Origin: Dermanyssus gallinae | Taxonomy: Eukaryota; Arthropoda; Arachnida; Mesostigmata; Dermanyssidae | DNA length: 64,000 nt | NCBI GenBank assembly: GCA_003439945.1 | Contig: QVRM01001989.1 | Coordinates: 242,001 to 306,000, forward strand | Direction: 5' to 3' | Shown here: positions 49,324 to 62,500 of the stretch, piece after piece | Layout of the letters: the number at the start of each line of letters is the position of its first letter | Numbering within the stretch: position 1 is the stretch's first letter | The notes under the pieces: model-generated | Told to the model about the DNA's origin: nothing | The model's input: only the letters and a program-made list of their open reading frames with translations | The model's database searches: none | Translations under genes and position numbers: made by a program

Positions 49324-49882
49324 ATTGCGCTATGCAAACCGCCGTTCTCAAACGGAATGCTGTACTATTAGATGGCTCGTCAGTGGGGTGCGTGCCGACA
49401 AATGTTCATCGTATCAGCATCATTGAACTAAGAAGGTGATTTACGGTAGGCACATCTTTAGGGGCGAAAAGACCGCCGTTTAACTGCATCTGCAGCTCAG
49501 CATCTGCAGTAGTAAGCTGGTTTATGGTCTAAGCATCGTCTATTGGAGATTTCTGCAAATGCCTAGTTACGTAGACGGGGCGCATAGTCCCACTGATGAT
49601 TGGACACACCTTAACGAAAGGTAGCAAATGCGCTTGCATCTAAGTGTGTGATATGCCCCAGTACTTATACATATATTATGCAGCGGCATCCTAGAAACAC
49701 TGCACGGCTGTTTGACCACAATTCAGGTCATACTTCTGTCCTCTGTTCTGTAAGTGGCATCCTCTTGTCTTAAAAAGTTTGACACTACAGACATGGTCAT
49801 GTCGTGTTGTGTGACTCTACATTAGTCTACTATGTGTCTCCGCTGTATGTAAGTTGTGCTGTACATATGTGTGTATATACAT
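48374..49882. other. Downstream flank of the filamin gene
   Basis: Probably includes the filamin 3' UTR just below 49883. Contains (TA)n at 49285-49317 and CAA/ACA-rich stretches (48630-48770). No supported gene. Confidence 0.5.
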
Positions 49883-50074
49883 TTAAATGGGCCCCCGGTC
49901 GCTAAGGGCTTGTCCACCGTTGCTCAGTTGTGCGCGGTGATTACTGATGGGTTCGTAGTGAGACTGCGGCTGGGAATGGCCCGGAGAAACGCCTGCCCAG
50001 ACGCTATCGGCTCGCGAGGATAGCGCGGGAGTAGTTCCGGGAGCTCCTGATCCCGTCAAGCTTCCGGCCGTCGA
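49883..50074 (-). CDS. Filamin last exon (Ser/Gly/Pro tail)
   Basis: STAGSLTGSGAPGTTPALSS onward to GGQALSDRGPI and TAA (49883-49885). Acceptor GCTGCAG. No Ig fold, so the protein continues about 65 residues past the final repeat. Confidence 0.82.
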   Translation of the reverse strand, partial: STAGSLTGSGAPGTTPALSSRADSVWAGVSPGHSQPQSHYEPISNHRAQLSNGGQALSDRGPI

Positions 50075-53000
50075 CTGCAGCAACGACTAGCCAGTGACAA
50101 ATGCCACAAAATGCAAACACAAAAAACACGCGACAACGTAAACACTAGTCAGATGAAATCGTCTAACGCATCATTCCTTTAAAAATCACTAACATTTACG
50201 ACCAGCCAACATTGACTAGCCAGATACTAGCGTATCGGAAATGGAAAACGGCACGACAGCATGACAGAAATAAGCACAACATCAACACAAACAGAGTTCA
50301 CAAGTAACAAATGGTTCCTAATAGTTTACAAGGCAACCTCAACAACAACACTAACAATAGACGTTGCAGTACTGCTCCAACAACGGAGGACCGACTTTGG
50401 CCGACTAACCTGCAGGTGTCTGTTGAGCTCGTCTTGAGTGTCGAAGATCAACACGACAAATGGACTGCCGGGTACGTGAACGCCTGACCACTTAACCTGT
50501 CGCAACCACAAACGCAAAGAAGCACATAAGTGATCGGAGGCAAGGAATGCCGTGGCTTTGGGCCACGGTGTGTTTATGCACAATGTAATGAAGGAATATG
50601 AGAAAAGCCTACATACAATGGCGTAAGAATATCACAGAACTGCCTAAAGAACATAATGTGTATTATTATCACTGACTGTGCTTGTTGTCACAACATTTTG
50701 TATAGACTAGGCATTTGCTGTAGACTGGGCTCTTTCATCCAGCAGTAGGATATACAAACCTCGATTCGATAATCTCCCGGTTCGGTGGGGTCATATTTGC
50801 AGAGAATGGTTCGATCCTTTGTGCTCTCTCTCGCCATCTCCACTCGAAACGCGCCTAAAAGTCAACAAATCGAATGCCCAATTCTTTATTGAGAGGTCTA
50901 ACCGAGTCAATATCGTTGAAGGATCCAGTACAAAATGTTCTAGATGCACTCCTTATAGGTATGCATTATTTTCGTAGATGCAGCGCATGTCTCTCATGTG
51001 CTTACCTTTCGGCCCTCGTACACGAACGGTGAGCTGTCCAGCTCCGGCGCCGCGGGTGTCGCATACGAAGCGACTCTGGTAAAGAGCCAACACACCTGCC
51101 TCGATTCCCGGTCCATAGACGCGAACGCGGGACGCGTCCGGGGCGCTCGCCACCCGAATCGTAAACGGAGAACCTATCGAGCCGAGGTAGCATAACCCGA
51201 AGCATTAATAAGCGAACCCTCTAATCGAACAACTAAAGTGACTGCCATCTACGAATCCTTTAATCGAAGCGGGCAGGCAGTGCATCAGTATGGACAACGA
51301 CCTGAGTGCCCATAGCAGGTTTTTAGGTAGAAGCCTTAATTAGAGTACTAATGTATCGAATACACTTAACAGAACCTTCTTGTAATATTGCCATATAATT
51401 GGCAATACACACAATAACACTACTTAAATAATCGGTATTTTATTAGGCGTTTTGAATAACTGTCCTCTCTCCCTCAGTTTTTGCCCTTGTCATTTCTGCC
51501 AACATGGGGTAAAATAGTCAGCCTTTGCATTCATCAGAGACGGGTATGCATACCAGGTACGTGCTGGCCACCATATTTGACGCTCAGCATGTGTTTTCCA
51601 CTTTCCAGCGGTGTTACGAGCAGCCCAAAAGTTCCATCGCCGTGCGAGATCAGCTCACAGCGGGCCATCTTTGACGGGCCCAGGCAGTGAGCACTCAGCT
51701 CGCCCGGGCCGCCAGCTCGCGTGTCCAGGAATGCCCTCATTGGCTTACCTATTTCATCCAGAAGTCAAGCGGGCATTAGAAACATTGGCAACAACACTCA
51801 CACGCATACTCGTTTAAAATGCCTGGTGGTGACCAACACGCTTCCACCATAACGAAACATGCCTATTGCCTCTCATCAGAAAGGGAGCCTTTTTGTTAAA
51901 TACTTAGTGTTGTAGTACACATTAGTATTGTGGTCTTTGCTGTTGCTGTCTAGATATTTGTTAAGACTAGGCTATATTAAAGGTATTATACTGAATTAAT
52001 CATTAAGAATGATAGAAAAGTTAGGGGTTTGCATCGGCTTGCGAGGACCGACGGGGGTGTCTTGGTCAAGGTCCTCTGGCCTTTCTCTAACCGCTGTTCT
52101 TTTAGCTTTACTGACATAAACAGCTAACAAGATTTACACGAGCCTACAGCTAACAAGATTGAGCCACGCCTACGCCTGTTCCGGGTTAAATCAAGCATAT
52201 GCCGAGTCACAGGGAACCAGCAGATCAAACGAAGCAGGTAGATAGACGAACGCGTCTAAATGCGTACAGGACTCACCGACAACTCCTCCGTTAAGGCCTT
52301 CTCCAGAACAGGTGACCCTCTGGGCGTCGCTCACAGGGCCTGCGCGAACCCGAAATGGACTGCCGGGAACATGTCGCTCGTCGAACAGAACGACCAGCTC
52401 GTAGAGTCCCGGCTTCGGAACTGTGTACTGGCACCGGAACGTATTTGGAGCGCCACCCATTCGCGTTGCCTGAATGCGTATATATGTGTGCATATATATT
52501 ATTATATTTGAGATTATACATTATTAATATTGAGGACTTAAGCATTGTGAAATTGCATTACCGAAGTTGTAAAAGCATTGGAAAACAATTCTATTGTTAA
52601 CAATAGAGCGTCGCCACCCACCTCCACTGGGAACTCTTCTTTCTCGGATACTAGCCGAGCTCTCAGCTGGCCTTCGTCGCATGCCGAGGCGTCAACGACG
52701 AATTCTGCCACTTCGCCAACACGTGACACCGATAAGCCTTCACCTCGGACGACGATCCCGCCTAGCGGCGAGGTTTTCCCGCTTGAGGTCGAGCCTCCCA
52801 TCATTGTTTTAGAGATGACACTCGACGATGAGTTCTTTCCCGAAGTGGTCATCTTTACGGTCGGGCTAGTCGAGCTTGCGATTCTGTCATTGTCCATCGA
52901 AGACTGCTTAACGTGCGTTGTTCCCGGGCCTGAGGACCCTACGTCAGTAGGGGCGCTACCGGCTGTACCGCGAGACGACTTTCGACGCACATGAACGCAG

Positions 53001-55131
53001 AGCGGAGATTGGGCCAGAGGCTGCGCGTTGTGCGCCAGATGTAGACGATGCTCACCCGATACCTAACCGTTAAACCAGTTCGTTAGTTCGTCGAGTCTGT
53101 ACTTTGTATAAGTGCATCTGGGTTCGACAACCAAACGAATCAATTTTGTCACAAGTTACTAGTTACTACTCTGCAAAGCCAGTACACGAAAAGTTAAACA
53201 CTTCAGGCTAATTAATAATCCATGTAATAAGTGAAAGCTAGCTACGGCGGGTTTGAATGACGCCACTTGCCTACGTGAGGTATCTATGTCTGAGATTTAC
53301 AGTGATTAAGAAGCAATATCAAAAAGACCACTACCTTAGGCAGGTATTTTAAGGTCCATCGGGTACCGGTTTTCTCGATCTGCACGGGCGCTCTTCGGCC
53401 ATCTGGTAGTTCGGCTTCTGCACTCAACTTGCCTCCAGTCGACGCTGCGGTTCCGCCTTCGCTTTCTGATGGAGGTATCTCAAATGCCATGCTCAATTCT
53501 TGACCGATCAGTGTAGACAAAGCACCCTCCGCGTCGATCACAGACTCCCAGCCGCCAACAGGTCGCAGCTAGGTTAAAAAGAGAATATCTTAACAACTAG
53601 CAGATGTGTGCCCTCTTTTGCTCGTTTTCTACGGAACGACACAGACATATGCTAAGCAGTCCAAATTTGTTTTGGCTGGAGTCAGACTAGAAACAAACAA
53701 TCTGCTAGTATACACGCATTTACATATACGTATACGTAAATGCTTTCAGAATTAATTCGATGCAGGTCAGTAATAATCATAAATTGAGGAGGGAAAGCTT
53801 ATGCACCCCCTCTTTATTGAGACACTTTTGTTCTTTTACTAGAGTAGATGTCATCAGTGACTGATGAGCCATCAGAGACACAGGGATGACTTAATTGACC
53901 GCAACTGAGGTGCCGCCACTAACTCGGTTAACTAACCTGTTGGCTTTCGCTAACGCGGACCTTGTAGGGGGACCCTGCAACGTCCCGGCCGTCAATCAGC
54001 AGCCGAATGGTGTAGAGTCCGGCCTCAACGGGCAGATACGACACGGTCCAGGACGCGTCGTCTTCGTCGTGATCGACGGTGTATTCGGCTTCACGACCGC
54101 CCGGGCCACGCACGCTAACCTCGGGACTGATCAACGATCTAGATTGGTCTCGTTTATCATACTCGATCTTGAATGAGGCCATGATTCCTTTGAGAGCTTG
54201 CACAAGGCCGGCGCCCGATGCTTTTAGGTGTTGGCCGTGTTGGGCTGACGACTCCGGATGAGCGACGAACGTTACTGGCGACCCCGGGACAGGCACGCCA
54301 CCATACGTGATTGCTATCCGGTATTTACCTAATGCATATACGCACATAGCATTCATATTAACGGTTATTCTATCGGCAGAATGTACAAACGGTAAAACAT
54401 TGTTAAAACGGCACCTAAATGTAACACATATGTTTCACAAGTCCAGTTGCGATAATAAAGTTGCACTTTAAATCAAGTAAGTACGCCTTTTCCTAAATTA
54501 TGAGTTAAAATAAATAGTCATAAAGAGTATCCTACTTTGGCTGGTAGGTAAATCTAATATAGCATTGGGGTTAACTTACCGGCAACTGTAGGCGTGAGCT
54601 CGATAATCTCTCCATCATCCGAGGGGCGCACTTCAATTGGAAGGTTTTTGCCCAGGGGACTAGTTGCAGTGACGTCCAGTTCGGCATACCCAGCATCGCG
54701 ACGGTTCACTGAAATGCCAGAAAGCACCATTCTATATCAGCCAAGGGGAAATGAATTTGTACTCACAATAATCTCAAGTCAATGTTGTAAATACCAGCTT
54801 GAAACTTTTGCACAGGCAACAATTTGCAGGATAAGTTATTTTCATGGTCTACTATTTCCAGCTATTGATTTGATCACACGCAGTTATGTTAAACTAAACA
54901 CAGACTATTGCCTACACCAGCATCTGAAACATCGACGGCAGCGGCCTGGCTATAACGACATTGCGTGACTTGGGTTCAACGAAAATAGGCTCAGGAGAGC
55001 ACTTATTGATTTTCCGCTATTCTATTTTTATGATATTTCGTCTACTATTCGGTTTCTCTATCGAAAAAGACAAATTGATCAGACATTGGTAGTAATTTGG
55101 TATGACACACTCGTATATAAAGCAAGAAGAG

Positions 55132-55171
<40 letters not shown>

Positions 55172-58100
55172 CGACTATATAAGTACTAACGATGGAGCGA
55201 ATTATATAAGATTGTTCACATCAGTGAGCTACTTACACTTGAAACGCACGCGTTGCTTTACGTTGCATACGTTGGTCTTTTTCGGAACCTCGCCACCATC
55301 ATGCTCCAGGCGAACTCGGGTGGCATCGAACGCTTCACATTTAAATGGCGAACCTTGAACCGGTTCTCCTCGATAGTACACCTCAATACGATGTGGCCCG
55401 ATTTCCATAGGCGACCTAAGCTCACAAGTAGAATTAGCCTGCAGTTAGGCATAATACGTAGTATGTGTAGCTTCGCTGTTCCTAAGTGTTAAGCTAGTGG
55501 GCGAATTTTTCCTTGCATCAACGACGTCGCTTTCGACAGTCTTCAACGCTTATTACGGGAACAGTTCGTAGTAGGTCTTGATTTATTATAAAAATACAAT
55601 CTAAACCGTAAATAAAAAAATTCTACAATGCTATCTAGAAGCTACCCGACCGCACGTAAACAGTGTGCGAGATTAGAATGACTGTATTTGAAAAGCTAAC
55701 AATGCAAATTGTCGCTTCCTCTCTACGAATGGTTTTCAAACGCGCCAGTTCTAAAGCGTAGTACACACATACTTCTCAGATTCAATGAAAGCGGTTCTAC
55801 GTATTCATCTCCTATGCTAAACAGTTACACCGTGACAACAATTCCTAGATGGCCCAACAAGCGTGCGGATGTTTTACAAAACTCTCTATATCAAGATTAG
55901 GAGAAAATAAAGACAATCATGTAAGACTACAAAAACTGTACATACCATTCGACTAGAAGGCTCTTGTCTTTTTGAAGGAAACACCTGACCGGCAACGGCG
56001 AACCTGCAGACGACACGATAATATCGAAGTCCTTGGCGTCACCCTGCCCGCCGGTTTCGATGTTGAACCGTGCCGCTCGTCCAGTCTGAGTGCTTTTCAG
56101 ACCTTGTCCATGGGCGATCATCGTGTGCGAAGGGTCCCTAACCTACAGCGATAACAACATTATTGTTATCGCCAATATACACAACAAGAACAGGAATGGT
56201 AACAGGAACACAACACAGTAATTGTAACATCGATGCAGCAATAGCAACAAAAACCTCAAAACAAACACAACGTAATTAAAACAATTATACAAGAAACATA
56301 AACAGCAGCAACGACCACACACTTTTGGTAACATGGGCAAGGCAACGTATTCTGAGGCATATTCTTAAGCAATAATAGAAAGAGGATGGAGGAAGGAAAC
56401 GCAATAGTGGCTGTGAGAGCACGTATCGCAAGTTTGATTTTAGGGCAATCCTTCTGTGAATTTACTTGTAATGAAGTCATAAAACGGATACACACAATAC
56501 CGACAATTACAAGCGTAGATACATTAGCATAGTAGTGGCAAGCTTCATATCGATACCCAGGATTTGCTTATTTTAAGAATGATGTGAAAGAAAAGATTTA
56601 CAGCCGACTGAAACTTCTTTTGTCCGGGAAGGCAAGAAGAGCAAGACGGGATGCTGGCTGTCTTTCCTGAGACGGTTTTACAGTGCCCCGCCACTAACGT
56701 AATTCTTATCCCTAGAACCGGATCCCATCAAAATAACTCATCCGCTTTTGGACCCATTAGCACACAAGGCTAATGGGTCAAGAATTGACCAAGTCCTTGT
56801 TATAGACCGTAATGCCCCTCCAACCAGCCCCTCGTCTCGTCATGAGGACTTATGGGCTCCGGGCGTGCAAAAGAGCATTTTTCATTTTCACTTAAAAGCG
56901 TAGTGCCATCGAAAAAGGAACAGACCTGTATCGCTTGTGGAAAACCGGGCACGACGTGTCCGCTGTAAAGAACGTCGATTTTGTGTGGACTCGCGCTCTT
57001 CGGAGCAAATGTTGCCTTGTACAGGCCAACGGCAATTTCGTCCAGCTGAAGCGGTACCTTGGTACCTCCGCTTGAGACATTGACTTCTAGTGTACCCTGG
57101 CCTGCGTTTGTTGTGTCCACTGCAATCAATAAAATTAATGAAATCGCACACACCCGATCGAGTAAAAGTTTCAGAAATCGCTTAAACCAAAAGCACTCGG
57201 ATAATATATAACATAACTACAGCACGACGTTCAATGTAGCTGATTAACATGTTTCATAAGCGTTGGCATAGGACTTCATTTTTTTATTTCAGAGAACAAA
57301 AAGGCTTTGGTAATGATTCGAACATCTGCTTAAACTAGCACTAGATACTCTACACTTGGGAATCGCACTCTGAACTAAAACATAGATGTATATATATATA
57401 TATATATATATATAGGGAAACTCTTCACAAAACATATAGATGTGGCCTGTCTACAATTGTGCATGTGTTTTAACACTATTTGTTTGAAAGTTTGGGGTAA
57501 TGAACAGCATGGTTTCTAAAAACAGTCATCTTTCCACGCCACTTCCCATTTTAATTGCCTTTTGCTAAAACGGCATGTATTGCAGTTTCTAGGCAGAAGC
57601 AGTAATGGCAGTTGTAGTAGTATCAACAGTATTAAAAACATGCTTGCCTTTCAGGCTTCTGTGAAAAACGATAGCGTAGTGTAGAATTATTTGCTGGCTT
57701 ACCTCTAAACGAGATCGGCCGGTTAACAATTGCGTCTTCGATATCCATCGCGCGCACACGAGTCGGATCCACGACTTGGACGTTGTACGTGGCCGCAACC
57801 CGACCGCCCAACAGCACCTCCAGTAGATGGCTGCCCACCTCTCGCGGCAGGTATTCGGCCCTACGATGGAAATTTGAGCTTTGTTTAAACACAGCAACAA
57901 AGCCTTCTAATAGGCCAGCCCCGCCGTCTTTCTACAGCTGACATGCTAATGCATATAAACATAGAACCTACACACTATCTTCCATGTTACTTTGTATGTG
58001 TAGAGCCTATACAGACTGTAGAATATGAAAGGAACTCCTCCAACTTTTTGAGAGGTTTGTCCCAGGGTCGAAAGCGTGTTGGGAAATGTTGCATTTCTAT

Positions 58101-59477
58101 GTGGGAATTTTTTAATAACAAAGTGCTGTTGTGCCACTGTAGAATGGACAAGCACAGAACCCAAGTGCGCACAAATACACCCACCTGTAGGAGCGATCGG
58201 CGAACTTGGTGACGACGCATTGGGCCTCGGCGGAACCTTTGCTAACCCGAATGCTCACTGGCTGATCGGCCTCGATGATATCGAAAGTGTTCTTTGCTCC
58301 GCAGAGGCCTCTTTGGGCAGCGGATCCCTTCAGTATAGGTTTGCCGGCCCGCTGCGAAGCCAATGCTTTCTCGTCGAGAACCTTTAGGCGATACCAAGAA
58401 ACGAAAACGTATATATATATATTTATATTTGCCTATGTGCGCGCGAGTATATATATACGTATATATATACATTGTATATATTCACTGACAGAAAAGGGCA
58501 AATGGGGGAAATGAAAATGCCGACGTACTAGTATTATCATACATATTACTGAAAGATATATACTGGCTTTTAGGGTAGCCTCCATTAGAAAGCAAGGGAA
58601 AAGCAATAGAGAAAAGAGTAACGCGTTCGTAAACAAGCTTCCTGTTACCTCGATACGGAACGGATTTCCAGGTATCTCCAGGTCGTTGAAAGTTACGTTG
58701 ACGTAGTGTTCTGTAGCGTCCAACGGAGTAAAGGTTACATCATAGACCCCGCGTGCCTGCATAGACACTTCCGCCCGGACGGAAGCCCGCTCTGTGCTTA
58801 CAACCTACAACGTGTCGGGGCAACATCAGGCGAACAGATACGTCCAGAGGTTCACATGGCGCCCACAATGTTAGTGTTACAAACTGTTTTATCGTTGATC
58901 AAATCCTTCAAACGTAATTGGGTTCTTTGGAGTTTAATAAAACAACGTATGACATTTAAGCGCGAAACGACAAATGGAACACGGCACTTGCGTAGTTAAC
59001 ATCACCAGTAAAAACACAACGGTGCTATGCTTCGCCAGCAAAAACAAATTGCTCTTTTTGCTGTAATCCGCCAAGAAAAGCCCTCTCAGCTCGGGTGTAC
59101 ACCTCTAGACAAAATATAGCCCCCTTTTTTTCGATCTACAGGTAGAGGCACAAAAACTACTAAACAACAGAGCCAATTTGGAACGTACGAGAATATGCGA
59201 GGTTTCGTACAGGGTAGTTAGGTATTCTGGATGGTTCTGCATAATCAAAACGCCTTAGGTGTACGCAAGACTGTTTCGCATATATGTTACGTAAGCGCTT
59301 GCTGTTCTGTGTTAACTTCATTGATAATTACCTCTTGGCAATGTTTATGAGTTTGAGATACTCTCTTCCTTTGAGTGTTAAGGAACCAGCTTGCAACACT
59401 CTGACGACTATTCCGGGTATCTTGCACCAACAGTCAACGAAAGCTATTCATAGAGCCTTCGTGCTAGTACTAAAATA

Positions 59478-59528
<51 letters not shown>

Positions 59529-62500
59529 AGTATAACGCGTAGATTGTTTGTTGAAGTACCCTATTGTTTGTCCGGAAACAGTACATACCAGCTCGAGGGT
59601 GCCTTCTCCAGCTTGTGAAGCGTCGACACCGAAAGTCAAAGCTCGGCCAACGTAGCCGCGGTGAAGTCCTGTCACTCGAACCCGCTGAACGTCGAACACA
59701 TTACACGTAAACGGACTTCCGGTCACCTGCAGGCGGTTTTTCAATGTTTTTTTTAATTTGAAAAGCGTACCGAGACTACAAAATAGCTTTTTTACTAACA
59801 GCGCATTTAAATACTTCGTGACTACAACATTCATTATCGTCAAGCATCATATTCTACTGGAGCAAGCACTTTGACGGAAACTTTTTAAGTTGACCACTTG
59901 AAGTAAATCGACGGACGTCTATTGTGCCATTGCCCGACATAATTTGCATGCAAGAAATATAATATAATTTGCTAATTGCCTACTTTGGAGACGTCTTAAC
60001 AGCACGTTTAAAAGTGTATTAACACAGACGTATAGCTCCATCAAAGGGGCGCTGATCGCAGACAAAGGTTTTGTTGCGTTTTGGTGCAACTGACTAGTAG
60101 GCAAACAGTATTGCGTTTGCAGTTCTCAACGCCTGTCTCATAGTAGGCAACGCATGGTCGATTATAGTGCACTCCAGCAGTCACCTTGTCTAAATTGGAA
60201 CCCATAAAATCCACTCTTAGAGTGGCCGGTCCAGATCTTGAATCCACGACCTCCCGAATGTAAGGTCATGGATTTGCCACTAAGCCCTAACCTCTTCGGT
60301 TAACATTGAGTGATAATGAGTAACCACCCGACTATGCACGTAAGTCAATGTGTCTATGACAATAGTACAAAGTAAGTAAAATCGTCAAGCTGATTCACCT
60401 ACCTGGGATCCATTTATTTGCACAAATACATGATTGGGTCCAACATGGGTGGGCGAAAACGTTGCATTGAAGCCGCTGGCCGTCGTACTGATCTTTGCCG
60501 TGGTTTCACTACCATCAGGAGCTGAAAAACAACAACATAACACCATCAGTTGTATGAGAAATTCCAAGAAAAACTGCTCTCACCAATAGACTGTTATAAT
60601 CCAAAAGCTGATAGAAAACGTGAACAAGTGTGCTATGTCAAACAGATGAGCAGTCCTGCCTTTTATGCCAGTAAAACGCGGTACTCTCCTGGTTAGTCCC
60701 CCAGCGGCATGGCCACAGCCCGTGTTCTCAAGCTTCGACTGCTGTACAGTCTGCTGTGTTACTTTCTCTCGTGTGGAAGGTAGAGATCGAGATTCAAACG
60801 TACCTTGAAGCCGCACGTTGCAATTGGTTGGCTTAGGAAGAGCGGTCGTATCTATGGCAAATGTGACCGGAGTATTGATGGCTACCGATTTCAGGGCCTC
60901 ACTGTTAACCATACACCTGGACGAGGACTCCGAGGTCACTGCGGTGGTAGCGTCCGAAGTCTTATCATTGTCTGTTCTGGCGGTGTCCACTTTTGAGATG
61001 GCACTATCAGCTTTCGTCGACTCTCGTCTGGCTGGTACAGGAGCATTCTGCAATAGTTTTGCATCTTGCCCTGGTTGTTGCTGCAGTTGCTGGTCAGGCT
61101 CTCGCAGGGCTACAGGAGCCTGCTCGCGTTCCGCCGGATCACGCACGTCTACGGTGAAGGGACTCCCGGGGACGGGAATCGAGTTGAACTTGATGCTGAT
61201 CTGATGAGGCTGAGCCTCGCTGCACGAGCCAGATGGAGAAGAAACAGTTAGTCTGGCAACATTTATTCATTTGTATTTAGTTAAAAAACATTTCGCACAC
61301 TTCTGGGTAGTTTCCTGATCAACAGCAACATCGGTAAGTTAACTCGTTGGGTTGGCAGTAAGGTATCATGGAGAATTGCGGGAATCTTACAGTAGATGTA
61401 ACTACTAGCTTTAATTCAGGTTAGTGTTCCGACGGCATATGCAGACGAAACTCATTGTAAGAGAACGTACGTGCATCTCACCAGAGAAACCATGGACTCA
61501 CCTATGGATCATAAAGACGTACAAGTGGTAATTAAAGGCTATTCATCGGCACGCCAAGATCGAAGTACACACTTTTATCCTAAATAGAAGCTGTTAACCT
61601 TAATATACCCGGCGACCAAGATACGAATGTTCAGTTTTGCCGAACATTATGTTCCAACGGCAGATCCATTAGGTAACATGAGGGTGTTAGGCGGTTCGGA
61701 GTGGTTTCGAGTGCAACATCTGACCAGGTAGGCCCTGTCGTGAAACTCAAAATAAGACCGAACAGGTAAAAACACTCACGTTGGTTTGAAGTTGACTTTA
61801 AAACGAGCATTTCCTTCGCTTTGCACGTAATTAGGTACGTTTCGGCCCTCGGCGTTCGCAACAATGATTTCCAGGTTACCAGCGCCTGCTGCTGAGGCGT
61901 CGATACTGAAGTATACGGGTAAGCCCGAGATGCCACTTGATATGTCTGTCACCTGGACAATCGTACACGTTAACGGCACACAACCCAATGGTCTTGGTAA
62001 GTATTATTTTAAATACTACCGTTTACGTCTTCTGGGGTATGATTCAAGTCAAGCCGAATAGTACAGTTTAGTACCGATCTACAGAATGACTTCTAAAAGG
62101 GTTTTGAGATCCTTGGCGAAAATCAACGATGACCATTTCTAATATGATAATTTGCCGGCAAAAAGCAGTCATGCTATCTAAATAAACATTTGTATATATA
62201 CACATATGTATCCTTGCATCCACATACAGCGTATGGGTAAACCAACATATTCGTGAACCCTTTAATAAGTGATATAAATATGAAATAAGATAAAAATGTT
62301 CTTTATTATGTTTTGTCATGGGTTGTCGCAAAACGACAAAAATATCGTACATGTCTGACCTTTCAGATACACATAGACATGCGACAATATATGTGCGCAT
62401 CTACACTAAGCCTACCCTAGCGGGTTCGATCCCTGTGCGACGTACGAGTAAGTAAACGCATGTCCTGTGCGACGTAAGTAAACGCATGTCCTGTGCGACT

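Noticed and set aside
52578..52994. 138-codon plus-strand frame
   Set aside because: Antisense to filamin exon p, whose splice phases and repeat motifs fit.
55258..55452. 64-codon minus-strand frame and the plus-strand frame at 55253
   Set aside because: Wrong frames of filamin exon l; the frame with QGSPFKCE fits the neighbouring exon phases.
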